A stretch of DNA of 64,000 nt. Source: CADEED01 sp043747875. GTDB taxonomy: Bacteria > Pseudomonadota > Gammaproteobacteria > Steroidobacterales > Steroidobacteraceae. A program made the position numbers and the translations under genes. Position 1 is the stretch's first letter. Each line of letters begins with the position of its first letter. The stretch is taken from assembly GCA_043747875.1 (NCBI GenBank), contig JAYTOI010000155.1, positions 1 to 64,000 on the forward strand, written 5' to 3'. This document shows, piece by piece, positions 48,465 to 57,360 of this stretch. The notes beneath the pieces were generated by a model, which was given only the letters and a program-made list of their open reading frames with translations, did not search any database and was not told the DNA's origin.

Positions 48465-48858
48465 CGAACGCATTCGGAAAACTTTGTCTTCCGAAGATCG
48501 GGCATTCCTCGAGCAGTTGGATTCCAGCAGCTCACTCTATGGCGATATCGCGGCGAGTTTCCGCGGGCACATGCGCTGGGTAAATATTCTGGGCTGGGCC
48601 GCCGGCTTCGCGCTATTCGCCGTCGCGGTGTATTGCGGTTGGCAGTTTGTTAGTCAGGCTGACGCGCGAGGCATGCAACTGTGGGGCGCGGGGGCCACCC
48701 TTTCCATCCTCGGCCTCGCGCTCATCAAGCTGTGGTTCTGGATGGAGCTCCAGAAGAGCGCCATCGTGCGCGAGATCAAGCGTGTCGAGTTGCAGGTTGC
48801 CGGCCTGACTGCGGCACTGCGGGAAGGGAATGCGCGGGCGCCGACCGCTGGGCATTGA
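48451..48858 (+). CDS. two-helix membrane protein coupled to the ECF sigma factor (DUF6768-like)
   Basis: The 135-residue protein has a cytoplasmic N-terminus of about 45 residues ('DERIRKTLSSEDRAFLEQLD'), two membrane helices ('ILGWAAGFALFAVAVYCGWQ' and 'GAGATLSILGLALIKLWFWM') and a coiled-coil-like C-terminal helix ('SAIVREIKRVELQVAGLTAA'). It resembles the small membrane proteins annotated DUF6768 that follow ECF sigma genes. The 14-base overlap with the sigma gene implies translational coupling; a role as an unconventional anti-sigma factor is inference, since there is no zinc-binding anti-sigma motif. Confidence 0.75.
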   Translation: MDSIDERIRKTLSSEDRAFLEQLDSSSSLYGDIAASFRGHMRWVNILGWAAGFALFAVAVYCGWQFVSQADARGMQLWGAGATLSILGLALIKLWFWMELQKSAIVREIKRVELQVAGLTAALREGNARAPTAGH

Positions 48859-48890
48859 CCTGCGCCGGTGCGAGTGAGGAAACGGGCTGC

Positions 48891-50045
48891 TTACCCGGCT
48901 GCCGGCGGTGGCGCCACCGCTCGCAGCCAAAGCAAGCCGCTCACCGCAGCGACGCATGACGCCAGCAAGATCGCCAGCTTCGAGGCATTCACGAGGTCGA
49001 GGCTGTCGGCGAAGGCGAGGTTGGTGATGAAGATGGACATGGTGAAGCCGATGCCGCCGAGCAGCCCCGCGCCGACGATGTGCGTCCAGCGCACGCCCTC
49101 GGGCAGCGCGCATATGCGGCACGCGACGGCGAGCGCGGCGCACAAGGCGACGCCCAGTGGTTTGCCGACGACGAGGCCCAGTGCGATGCCGATGCCATTG
49201 GCTTCCGTGAGACGCGCGAATGCCGCTGAATCGATGGGTACGGCGGTGTTCGCGAGCGCGAACAGCGGCAGCACCACCCACGCCACGGGCTTGTGGAGCG
49301 CGCCCTCGAGTTTTTCGGACGGTGACACCTCAGCGGCGCGTTTCGGCGTGAACGGAATCGAGAAGGCGAGCAGCACGCCTGCGATCGATGCATGAATGCC
49401 GGCCTCGCGCAGGAAGATCCACATCAGCACTCCGCCGGATAGATAGACCGTCAGCCTCATCACGCGCAGGCGATTGAGCACGATCAACGCCGCCCACGTG
49501 CCGAGCGCAAGCCCGAGATAGCTCCATGCGATGGCGTCGGTGTAGACGGTTGCGATCAACACGATGGCACCCAGGTCGTCGATGACCGCGAATGCCACGA
49601 CGAACACCTTGAGCGCCGGCGGCACGCGGCTCCCGAGCAACGCGAGCACGCCCAGCGCGAAGGCGATGTCGGTGGCCATCGGGATCCCGAAGCCCGGCTG
49701 CGTCGGCGTGCCCGCGTTGAACGCCAGGTGGATAGCCGCGGGCACCGCCATGCCGCCCAGCGCTGCGAACACCGGCAGCAGCGCATTGCGGGGGCGCGAC
49801 AGCTCGCCCACGTACAGCTCACGCTCGAGCTCGAGGCCGATCAGCAGAAAGAACACCGCCATGAGCCCGTCGTTGATCCAGTGCTCGAGGCTCAGCGTGC
49901 CGATGGGTGCATGCCACAGCGCGAAGTACTGCGAAGACAGCGGCGAATTGGCGAGCACGAGCGACATCGCGGTGCAGGCGATGAGCAGGATGCCCGCGAA
50001 TTGCTCGGACTTCGCGAAGCGGGTGAAGGTGGCCGTGATATCCAT
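48891..50045 (-). CDS. nhaA: Na+/H+ antiporter NhaA
   Basis: The 384-residue polytopic protein has the NhaA sequence throughout: 'DGLMAVFFLLIGLELERELY', 'GIPMATDIAFALGVLALLGS', the paired aspartates in 'FAVIDDLGAIVLIAT' near residue 155 that bind Na+, 'GIHASIAGVLLAFSIPFTPK', the conserved Lys in 'GLVVGKPLGVALC', and 'GLLGGIGFTMSIFITNLAF'. It exchanges Na+ for H+ across the inner membrane for pH and salt homeostasis. The gene is convergent with the DUF6768-like gene and divergent from the KefB-like antiporter gene, from which it is separated by 155 bases. Confidence 0.97.
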   Translation of the reverse strand: MDITATFTRFAKSEQFAGILLIACTAMSLVLANSPLSSQYFALWHAPIGTLSLEHWINDGLMAVFFLLIGLELERELYVGELSRPRNALLPVFAALGGMAVPAAIHLAFNAGTPTQPGFGIPMATDIAFALGVLALLGSRVPPALKVFVVAFAVIDDLGAIVLIATVYTDAIAWSYLGLALGTWAALIVLNRLRVMRLTVYLSGGVLMWIFLREAGIHASIAGVLLAFSIPFTPKRAAEVSPSEKLEGALHKPVAWVVLPLFALANTAVPIDSAAFARLTEANGIGIALGLVVGKPLGVALCAALAVACRICALPEGVRWTHIVGAGLLGGIGFTMSIFITNLAFADSLDLVNASKLAILLASCVAAVSGLLWLRAVAPPPAAG

Positions 50046-50200
50046 GGGAACCGGACGATACAGTGTCGTTCTTCCTGCTGCGCGACCTGTTCGATCCCGG
50101 ATGCGGCGTCATCGCTATTTTTCGCGTTCCGGCGCGATTCCCACGCCGCAACAAAAAATAGATCTGTCCCCATTTTTCTCCATGCTAACTTCCATGGAGA

Positions 50201-52174
50201 ATGTTCGACTCACCGCTGCCCTTCATCCTCGTACTGTTAGCCGCATCGGTTTTCGTCGTGACGCTGGCGCGGCGGCTCGGGTTGCCGTCCATCCTCGGCT
50301 ACGTCACCGTCGGCCTCGCGCTCGGGCCGCACGCGCTCGGGTTCGTTCCGGAATCCGGCACCACGCATCTGCTGGCCGAGCTCGGCGTCGTCTTCCTGCT
50401 GTTCACGCTGGGCCTGGAGTTCTCCTGGCCGCGCATGGTGGCGTTGCGCCGCGAGGTGTTCGGGCTCGGTTCGATGCAGGTGTTCGGCACGGCCGCGGTG
50501 GTCGCCGTCATTGCGCGCATGTTCGGTCTGCCCTGGGCGCAGAGCATCGTCATCGGCGGCGTCGTCGCGATGAGCTCTACCGTGCTCATCGTGCAGCAGC
50601 TCACCGAGCGCGCCGAGCTCAACCGCACGCACGGCCGCCTCGCATTCAGCGTGGTGCTGTTCCAGGACATCGCAGTGGTGCCGTTCCTCGCGTTGGCGGC
50701 CGCGCTGAATCCCGCGGGCGAGGCATTCAGCGTCGCAGGCGGGCTGAAAATCGTCGGCGCGGGCACGTTGGCCGTGCTCGTGGTGCTGGCCGCGGGTCGC
50801 TGGCTGCTGCGGCCGCTGCTCTACGTCATTGCGAACAGCCGTTTGCGCGAGCTGTTCACACTGGCGGTGTTGCTGGTGGCGCTGGCCTCGGCATGGGCCT
50901 CGCAACTCGCCGGCCTCTCGATGGCGCTCGGCGCATTCCTGGCGGGCATGATGCTGGCCGAGACCGAATACAGCCACCAGGTCGAGAGCGTCATCCGGCC
51001 GTTCCGCGACATCTTGTTAGGCCTGTTCTTCATCTCGGTGGGCATGATGCTCGACTTCGACGCGCTGTGGCGCGAGTTCTGGCTGGTGCTCGCATTGCTG
51101 GTTGCCATGGTGCTCATCAAGGCCGTCATCGCGACCGCGGCCACGCGCGTGTTCGTGGACTCGAACTTCAAGGCCATCCGCACCGGCGTCACGCTGGCCG
51201 TCGGCGGAGAGTTCGGCATCGCGCTGCTGACGTTGCTCATGCAGAACGACGCCATCGATCCGGCGATCGCGCAGCCGCTCATCGTCGCCGTGGTGCTCGG
51301 CATGGTGCTGGCGCCCGTCATCCTGGCGAACAACAAGCGCGTGGCGCGGCTGTTGCTGGGCGAGCGCGGCCCGCCCAAGACCGCCATCGAGCGCGAGGAC
51401 GCGGTCACGCAGGCCGTCGCGCGGCGCGAGCACGTCATCCTGTGCGGCTTCGGCCGCGTCGGCCAGAACGTCGGCCGCGTGCTCGAGGCGCAGGGGTTCG
51501 AGTACATCGCCATCGATCTCGACGCGCAGCGCGTACGCGCCGCGCGGCAGATGGGTTTCCCCGTGGTGTACGGCGATTCCGCCGACGAGCCGGTACTCGA
51601 GGAAGTAGGCCTCAAGAATGCCAGTGCCGTGGTGGTCTCCTTTTCGGATACGCGCACCTCGCTGACCATCGTGCGCTCGGTGCGCCGTCTGCGCGCCGAC
51701 GTGCCGGTGCTGGTGCGCACGCCCGACGACTCGCGACTGCTCGAGCTCAAGTCCGCGGGCGCGACGGAAGTGGTGCCCGAGGCGTTCGAGGCCAGTCTCA
51801 TGCTGGCGTCGCACGTGCTGATGTCGCTGCAGGTGCCGGCGGCCACGGTGATGCGCACGGTGGCCGAGTTGCGCGGCAATCGCTACGAGATGCTGCGCGA
51901 GGTCATCGCGCGCGGCGACGGTTCGGGCAACGACGCGGAATTCGCCGAGCAGGTGCGCTCGGTGGTGCTGCCGCCGGGCTCCTGGTGCATCGGCAAGTGC
52001 GTCGATGAAGTGCGCCGCGCGGGCGCGGAAGTGGCGTTCACGGGGATCCGGCGCGAGGGCGTCCTCGGACGCGAGCCTGCGGGGGACATGCAATTCGCGG
52101 ACGGCGACATCGTGGTGATCTACGGCACGCCCGCGGCGCTCGAGCACGCCGAGGCCGTGATGCTGGCGGGGTAG
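50201..52174 (+). CDS. CPA2-family cation/proton antiporter with RCK domain (KefB/YbaL-like)
   Basis: The 657-residue protein has about 12 membrane helices (to ~380) with 'ELGVVFLLFTLGLEFSWPRM', 'MSSTVLIVQQL', 'VLFQDIAVVPFLALAA' and 'ILLGLFFISVGMMLDF'. A Rossmann RCK domain follows ('HVILCGFGRVGQNVGRVLEA' near 415), then a TrkA-C domain near 575-655 ('GDIVVIYGTPAAL'). It probably extrudes K+ or Na+ in exchange for H+ under nucleotide or glutathione-adduct control. The ATG at 50201 has GGAG only a few bases upstream; no better start lies nearby. It forms a divergent pair with nhaA, and the gap holds a partial repeat (TCTGTCCCCATTT). Confidence 0.95.
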   Translation: MFDSPLPFILVLLAASVFVVTLARRLGLPSILGYVTVGLALGPHALGFVPESGTTHLLAELGVVFLLFTLGLEFSWPRMVALRREVFGLGSMQVFGTAAVVAVIARMFGLPWAQSIVIGGVVAMSSTVLIVQQLTERAELNRTHGRLAFSVVLFQDIAVVPFLALAAALNPAGEAFSVAGGLKIVGAGTLAVLVVLAAGRWLLRPLLYVIANSRLRELFTLAVLLVALASAWASQLAGLSMALGAFLAGMMLAETEYSHQVESVIRPFRDILLGLFFISVGMMLDFDALWREFWLVLALLVAMVLIKAVIATAATRVFVDSNFKAIRTGVTLAVGGEFGIALLTLLMQNDAIDPAIAQPLIVAVVLGMVLAPVILANNKRVARLLLGERGPPKTAIEREDAVTQAVARREHVILCGFGRVGQNVGRVLEAQGFEYIAIDLDAQRVRAARQMGFPVVYGDSADEPVLEEVGLKNASAVVVSFSDTRTSLTIVRSVRRLRADVPVLVRTPDDSRLLELKSAGATEVVPEAFEASLMLASHVLMSLQVPAATVMRTVAELRGNRYEMLREVIARGDGSGNDAEFAEQVRSVVLPPGSWCIGKCVDEVRRAGAEVAFTGIRREGVLGREPAGDMQFADGDIVVIYGTPAALEHAEAVMLAG

Positions 52175-52227
52175 GGGGATGCGGATCTGGGGCAACCCCA
52201 TTCCCACCCCTACTAACTACCGTCGAT

Positions 52228-52803
52228 TCATCCCGCCGCTGCCCACGCGCGATACAGCGTGGTGCGCCAGCCATCCGCAGCGCCGCGGTGGCTCGCCAGC
52301 AGGTCGCGCCCATTGGCCACCATGCGCTCGAGCCGGGTGCGCATGGAGATGGCCCAGGGGCTCGGGTCGTCACCGAGAAATGGTCCGCGGTAGAGCTCGA
52401 GCGCATCCGCCAGAGCTTCGGGCCCGACGGCCGAGCGCACGGATCGCTCCAGCAGCCAGGCGTCGATCTGGCAGATGTCGGGGTCGATCCACATTTGTCC
52501 GCCGACCAGGCGGATGGCCTCGCAGCTTCCCAACAGCCGCCGCAGGCGGTGCAAGGTGGTGGTGAGCGCGCGCTGCGCGTCAAAACCGTCGGCCTCGGGC
52601 CACAGCAGGTCCGCGATCGTTCCCAAGCCGGTGGTTTGCCGATCCCGCGTGATGAGCAGGGCCAGCAACTGCAGTGCGCGCTGCGGCGCTCGGCGCTCGA
52701 ATCGCAACGGCGTGCCGCCGATGAGAATCTGGTAGCGGCCGAGGGTACGTACTTCGATGGCCGGGGTTCGCGGTCCGGACTCGAAGGGTTTTTCTTGAAA
52801 CAT
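52228..52803 (-). CDS. stand-alone SARP/BTAD-type transcriptional regulator
   Basis: The 191-residue protein pairs an OmpR-like winged helix ('IEVRTLGRYQILIGGTPLRF', 'LLITRDRQTTGLGTIADLLW', 'ALTTTLHRLRRLLGSCEAIR') with the start of a bacterial transcriptional activator domain ('CQIDAWLLERSVRSAV', 'ALADALELYRGPFLGDDPSP'). Most proteins with this pair continue into an ATPase or TPR region of several hundred residues; here the protein stops soon after. It may be a short activator acting alone. It sits downstream of the papain-like protease gene on the same strand, with about 100 bases between. Confidence 0.82.
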   Translation of the reverse strand: MFQEKPFESGPRTPAIEVRTLGRYQILIGGTPLRFERRAPQRALQLLALLITRDRQTTGLGTIADLLWPEADGFDAQRALTTTLHRLRRLLGSCEAIRLVGGQMWIDPDICQIDAWLLERSVRSAVGPEALADALELYRGPFLGDDPSPWAISMRTRLERMVANGRDLLASHRGAADGWRTTLYRAWAAAG

Positions 52804-52906
52804 TGAAGGTCTCCAGTCGGTCGTTTCGACATGGAGTGTCTGTGGCGAACGCGGTCGCAGACCTCAGGAAACCCTGAGTTCTTTCTAAAAGAGTCTGACG
52901 GAACGA

Positions 52907-54304
52907 TCATCCGCGCTCTCTGCCGGCCAGGAGGCGCTCGGCAATCCGACTCAGCAGGCCAGCAGCAGCTTCGGCGTGGCCGTGTCGTGCCTCGATGAGG
53001 TCGTCGTCGGCAATCGGGACCAGCATCTTCGTCCGGGTTCCCGGGTCGACGAATGCCAAGAAGAACATGCGCCACTCGGGAATGGAGACCATGAAGTAAC
53101 CGGTGATCGCCTCCGGCTTCGATTCCGAGGACTTGTAGAAATGTGCGACGCGTGTATCGCCCATCAGCTCGGCGACCCCCTGGTTCACGTAACCCGCGCG
53201 CCGCCAGCCGTTGGCTTCGTGCACCGCGGAAAACACGCCGACGACCCGGCCGGCGCGATCTTCGATCGGAATCATCACCGTGTGGGCATCGTCGTCGAGC
53301 AGCCTGGCGGTACCGCCAGGTGCCATGGCGATCTGTTGCAGCGTCAGCGCGACCATCGGAAATGCGAGGCCGAGTTTTTCACCGGCGGCAAGCGTCGGGC
53401 GGTCGTACGCCGGCAGAGTTGCGGCGATGTTCTCATGCGCAAATTGACGCCCGACGAGATCGATAGGCTGCACGACTGGCACGAGGGGCTGAATCACCGG
53501 ACTGGGCACGGCGCAGGACCTGCCCATGTTCTGCACGGCTGCCTTACCCGGGCGGCGAATGTCGTAGCGATCGAAGTCGTGTATTGCGTCTGCGCCGTGC
53601 GCCGGGCTGGGATTGACGAACACCGTGTAGTCGATCCACTGCACGTGCTGATACTTGATGACGGACCCCTGCTTCGGCCAGGGATCGTAGATCTTCACCT
53701 GTGGTTTACCCTGCAGAATCCGCGTGCCCATGACAACCGCGTAGTGATTGCCTGCGGGCGCCTTTTGCCGGCCGTCGAAATCGACAAAGAATGCGCGATG
53801 CTCCCAGCCGAAAACCACCGGGCGGCCGTCTTTTATCTGACGCGTGAGGTCGCAGAAGCTCAGGGCCGTGTGCTTTTTAGTTCGGGTGAAGTCCAGGTCG
53901 AGCAGAATGGGTTGGCCGAGCTCATCGCACTGCAGGGGGTCGGTCGCGCATTTCTTCTTGCGAAATTTGAAGGCCGCACTCTTGCCTTTAATGGTATTGG
54001 CCGCCGTGGAAGTAAGTCGCGTGAGATCGAGCCCCGGCACCAGAGGGCCTGCGTCCACGTCGGCACGGTTGAACACGGCCAGGCTTTGCTGGGTGGGCGT
54101 GAGCGAGGGGGGGTCCTGTCCATCCTTTTTGGTTACTGTTCGCCAGGCCGCAACCGACACGGCGGCCCAGCAAAGCCGGTTGCCTGCCTGCGGCTCGGGG
54201 CTCACGAGCGTCAGCAGCGATGTCTGCGCCTGGGCTGGGCTTGCGGCGGCCGCCGCCAACAGCAGTGTCCACGGCAGCGGGCGTAATCGTGCTTTCTGAT
54301 TCAT
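52907..54304 (-). CDS. secreted papain-like cysteine protease
   Basis: The 465-residue protein has a signal ('LPWTLLLAAAAASPAQAQ') and the triad of papain-like (C39/C70-type) peptidases: Cys in 'AGNRLCWAAVSVAAW' near residue 44, His in 'APAGNHYAVVMGTRI' near 190 and Asp in 'QVKIYDPWPKQG' near 207. A C-terminal half of about 230 residues has no recognised domain ('IPSPVIQPLVPVVQP'-like Pro-rich link, then beta-rich sequence). GGGAG lies seven bases before the ATG at 54304. It is divergent, 120 bases apart, from a small protein of unknown function that could be a substrate or inhibitor. Confidence 0.82.
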   Translation of the reverse strand: MNQKARLRPLPWTLLLAAAAASPAQAQTSLLTLVSPEPQAGNRLCWAAVSVAAWRTVTKKDGQDPPSLTPTQQSLAVFNRADVDAGPLVPGLDLTRLTSTAANTIKGKSAAFKFRKKKCATDPLQCDELGQPILLDLDFTRTKKHTALSFCDLTRQIKDGRPVVFGWEHRAFFVDFDGRQKAPAGNHYAVVMGTRILQGKPQVKIYDPWPKQGSVIKYQHVQWIDYTVFVNPSPAHGADAIHDFDRYDIRRPGKAAVQNMGRSCAVPSPVIQPLVPVVQPIDLVGRQFAHENIAATLPAYDRPTLAAGEKLGLAFPMVALTLQQIAMAPGGTARLLDDDAHTVMIPIEDRAGRVVGVFSAVHEANGWRRAGYVNQGVAELMGDTRVAHFYKSSESKPEAITGYFMVSIPEWRMFFLAFVDPGTRTKMLVPIADDDLIEARHGHAEAAAGLLSRIAERLLAGRERG

Positions 54305-54424
54305 GTGTATCTCCCGGACCGCCACGCGGCCCCTAGCTACTCTACGATGCCGGGCTCGACGTTACCGATGTGTAACGTCGAGGGGCCTAACCTGGCTACC
54401 ACTTCCCCATCACTGGAGGACGAC

Positions 54425-54946
54425 ATGCTGAAGACGAATATCGAAAACAAGGCCCCGACGGCGATGCCACTTTCGAGCGACTACGACCCAGGCGCGGAGG
54501 ACACCGGCCTGCTGGCCGGTATCGACGGGATGATAGTCGGCGACACTCCATTTACCCTCGCATTCACTCAGGAGTTCATCGGCGCAGAACCGGACTGGAA
54601 ATGGCCCGGAACAGCCGCACGCGGCCCGGAGCGGCTGAAGGGCCTCATGACCTTCGCGCAATTGCTCCTGAGCGGCGCGCAGAAAGGAGAGGTCGATGCC
54701 GGTGCTCACCCGGGCGATCTAGACGCGAAGCTGCTCACGGACGTGTCGAAATTCCTGTCGGAATACCAAACCATCGGGTGGCCGGATACTGCGGCGCACC
54801 AACCTCTGGTCGGCGCGGCGAACGACGGCTCCGCGGTGCGCATGGCCGAAGCGACGTTGCTGCTGATGCGCGTCGTTCGCGCATCGGCGAGCACCCGCGA
54901 TGGCGGCGGCAACGGGCCGGTCAAGTATCCGATCAAACCGGCCTAG
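54425..54946 (+). CDS. unknown 173-residue protein divergent from the papain-like protease
   Basis: The 173-residue product has no signal peptide or membrane helix and begins with a polar leader ('LKTNIENKAPTAMPLSSDYD'). The middle ('GLLAGIDGMIVGDTPFTLAF', 'FAQLLLSGAQKGEVDAGAHP') is helical, and the end is Gly/Pro-rich. GGAGG lies six bases before the ATG, an excellent ribosome site. No family is recognised. Divergence from the protease at 54304 suggests joint control. Its stop is adjacent to the stop of the convergent regulator gene. Confidence 0.65.
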   Translation: MLKTNIENKAPTAMPLSSDYDPGAEDTGLLAGIDGMIVGDTPFTLAFTQEFIGAEPDWKWPGTAARGPERLKGLMTFAQLLLSGAQKGEVDAGAHPGDLDAKLLTDVSKFLSEYQTIGWPDTAAHQPLVGAANDGSAVRMAEATLLLMRVVRASASTRDGGGNGPVKYPIKPA

Positions 54947-57271
54947 CTAGCTGGCGCCGTGGCGCGGGGCGGCGAGCACCGCGAGCACGCGTGCCCCGTC
55001 TGTGGCATTTCGGGCGCTGATCCTCGCGATCAGCGCCCGATACTCGGCGCGGTCGCGCAGCGCATCGAAGTAGGGCACGTGCTCGACCAGCCACACGTAA
55101 CGCCAGCCGAGCTCCTCCGCCGTTTCGAGCGCGCGCATCGCGGCATCGGCGTCGCCCCGCATCGCGGCGATTCCGGCGCGAATGAGAAAGACGTCATTGC
55201 GGCGCATGCCGGCGGCAACCAGCTGCTCGATCAGCTGGTCCGCGTCGTCGAGGTAACGCTTCGCCAGCGCTTCATCTTCCGTACCGCGTGCCGCCGCGGC
55301 GGCGATCAACAGCAACGAGCGCCCGGTGCGCGCGTCCCATGGATCCGCCAGCATTTGCGGCTCGAATTCGGGCGAGGCGAGCGCCTTGTCGACGTAGCCG
55401 CGCGCGGCGCTCGCGTCGTTCATCATGAGCTCGATCTCGGCGAGCTGAAACAGCAGCTGCGGATCGTTCGTCTCGTTCATGTGGCTGCGTGTGATCAGGC
55501 TCCTGGCCGCTGCCGGCCCCTCTACTGCGAGTGTGGAGCACAACCCGAGCGTCGCGATGCCGACATTCTGGAGGCCCGCGTCCCCGGTGGCGACGATGGC
55601 CTCCCGGTATGCGCGGCGGGCTTCCTGCACCAGGCCCATCCGCATCAGCCACCGACCTCGATCCGAGTGCAGCTCGCCGACCGCGTCGCTCCCATGGAGC
55701 GCGACGGCGTTCCACTCGAGCGCGGTGGCGATGTTTCCCCTGGCCACTTCGAGCTCGCTGATCGCCGACAGCGCCGACTGCGAATTAGGCTCGATGGCGT
55801 GGGCGCGGTCGCAGCGTTCGCGCGCGGCTGTGAACTCGCCGAGATCGGTGAGTGACATGCACCACAGCGACTGGACGGTGGCGTTGAACGGATCGAACAG
55901 CGCCGCAGCCTGGAATTGCGACTCCGCCGCGCGCGGCTCGCCCATCGTGAGGTACACATAGCCCAGCTTCGCCGCGGCTTTGGACGAGTCTGGTTCGATC
56001 TCGAGCGCACGCTTGAGGTCTGCGATGGCACCTGCGTGGTCTCGGTGATCGTTGCGCCACATGGCGCGCGCGATGCGAAACTCCGCGAAATCCGGCGCGT
56101 CCTTTTCCAGGTCTGCGATCAGGGGCGCGACATGGAGGTCGATTTCCGCGAGCGGCCAATCCTCGAACTGGTTCTGGTTCAGGTACGCAGTGACGAGGCC
56201 GACCTGCGCGAGCGGAAATTTGGGATCGATCGCGAGCGCCTGCTCGTACAGCGCGATCGCCTGTGTGTTGTCGTCGGGGGTGGCACGACGCTGGTGTGCG
56301 CTGGCCAGTACGTACGCGAGATAGGCCTGCGGATTCTCGCTGCGGCGCTGCGCGAAGAGCTCGCTGGTTTCGAGCGTGAGCTGCAGCTGGAGCACTTCGG
56401 CAACCTGGCGCCCGATCTGTTCCTGAGTCAGCAGCGCGTTGTCGCGCACGATGTCGTAGTTCCGGGACCAAGCGTGAAAGCCGGTGCGGGCATCGATGAG
56501 CTGGACCGTCACGCGCAGCATGTTTCCCTCGCGGCGCAGCGAGCCTTCGAGCACGTGCGTGGCGCCGAGCTGCGCGCCGATCTCGCGCACGTCGAGTCCC
56601 TTCTCGTGAATGGCGATTGCGGAGGTGCGCGCGACGACGCGCAGGCCGGGCACCTGCGCGAGCCAGTTCGAAAGCTCCTCGGTCATGCCTTCGCAGAACG
56701 CGGCCTCGCTCTCGTCGGTGGTCATGTCATCGAATGGCAGCACCACGATCGAGTCCGCTTGCGCTGCCTGCGCGTGCAGCCAGAACCACCCGCCGCCGGC
56801 GGCGAGCAAGGCGAGCGCCGCGGCTATCCACCAGCGGCTGCGTCGCGGAGGCGGTGGGTTGACCTCCGATGCGGCGGGCGTAGCGACGTCGGCACGCGGC
56901 GGATCCTGGGACGGCACGTCGGTCGACGGGATGGAGGGCGCGAGCGGATGCACGCGCGCGACCAGGCGATAGCCCTTGCGCGCGATGGTCTCGATGTAGC
57001 TAGGAGGCGAATCCGTGTCGCCGAGCGCCTTGCGCAGCTGCGAGATGGTCTGATAGACCGAAGCGGGGCTCACGACCACGCCGCGCCAGACGTCCTCGAG
57101 CAGCATGCCCTGACTCACGACCTCGCCGGGCGACCGGGCCAGGCGCAACAGCAGTTGCATGGCGCGCGGGTCGACCCGCGATGACTCCGCGCCGCGAGTC
57201 AGTGAGCCATCGTCGGGGTCGGCTATCCACTCGCCGATTTGCAGCGCGTTTTTTCCTGGTCGCGCTCCCAT
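54947..57271 (-). CDS. CadC-like winged-helix transmembrane regulator with TPRs
   Basis: The 774-residue protein has an N-terminal OmpR/CadC winged helix ('DPRAMQLLLRLARSPGEVVS', 'VVSPASVYQTISQLRKALGD', 'PSYIETIARKGYRLVARVHP'), a membrane helix near 145-165 ('SRWWIAAALALLAAGGGWFW'), a periplasmic TolB-N/FlgO-like domain ('SIVVLPFDDMTTDESEAAFC', 'LGATHVLEGSLRREGNMLRV') and TPR repeats to the end. This is the one-component membrane regulator plan common in Xanthomonadales-type genomes. The ATG at 57271 has GGAG six bases upstream, better than the GTG at 57283. It probably senses a periplasmic cue and controls nearby genes such as the protease or the 173-residue protein (inference). Confidence 0.9.
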   Translation of the reverse strand: MGARPGKNALQIGEWIADPDDGSLTRGAESSRVDPRAMQLLLRLARSPGEVVSQGMLLEDVWRGVVVSPASVYQTISQLRKALGDTDSPPSYIETIARKGYRLVARVHPLAPSIPSTDVPSQDPPRADVATPAASEVNPPPPRRSRWWIAAALALLAAGGGWFWLHAQAAQADSIVVLPFDDMTTDESEAAFCEGMTEELSNWLAQVPGLRVVARTSAIAIHEKGLDVREIGAQLGATHVLEGSLRREGNMLRVTVQLIDARTGFHAWSRNYDIVRDNALLTQEQIGRQVAEVLQLQLTLETSELFAQRRSENPQAYLAYVLASAHQRRATPDDNTQAIALYEQALAIDPKFPLAQVGLVTAYLNQNQFEDWPLAEIDLHVAPLIADLEKDAPDFAEFRIARAMWRNDHRDHAGAIADLKRALEIEPDSSKAAAKLGYVYLTMGEPRAAESQFQAAALFDPFNATVQSLWCMSLTDLGEFTAARERCDRAHAIEPNSQSALSAISELEVARGNIATALEWNAVALHGSDAVGELHSDRGRWLMRMGLVQEARRAYREAIVATGDAGLQNVGIATLGLCSTLAVEGPAAARSLITRSHMNETNDPQLLFQLAEIELMMNDASAARGYVDKALASPEFEPQMLADPWDARTGRSLLLIAAAAARGTEDEALAKRYLDDADQLIEQLVAAGMRRNDVFLIRAGIAAMRGDADAAMRALETAEELGWRYVWLVEHVPYFDALRDRAEYRALIARISARNATDGARVLAVLAAPRHGAS

Positions 57272-57360
57272 GCGCCTCTCCACTCCGGATTGGCAGGCAG
57301 TATATGCGCAAGTGGTCGGCGGACATCCGGGAAGCGGCCGGCGGAGAAAAGGGCACAGAG

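Noticed and set aside
49564..52008. An 814-codon frame on the plus strand overlapping nhaA and the CPA2 antiporter
   Set aside because: Arg-rich out-of-frame reading of a strongly supported antiporter gene.
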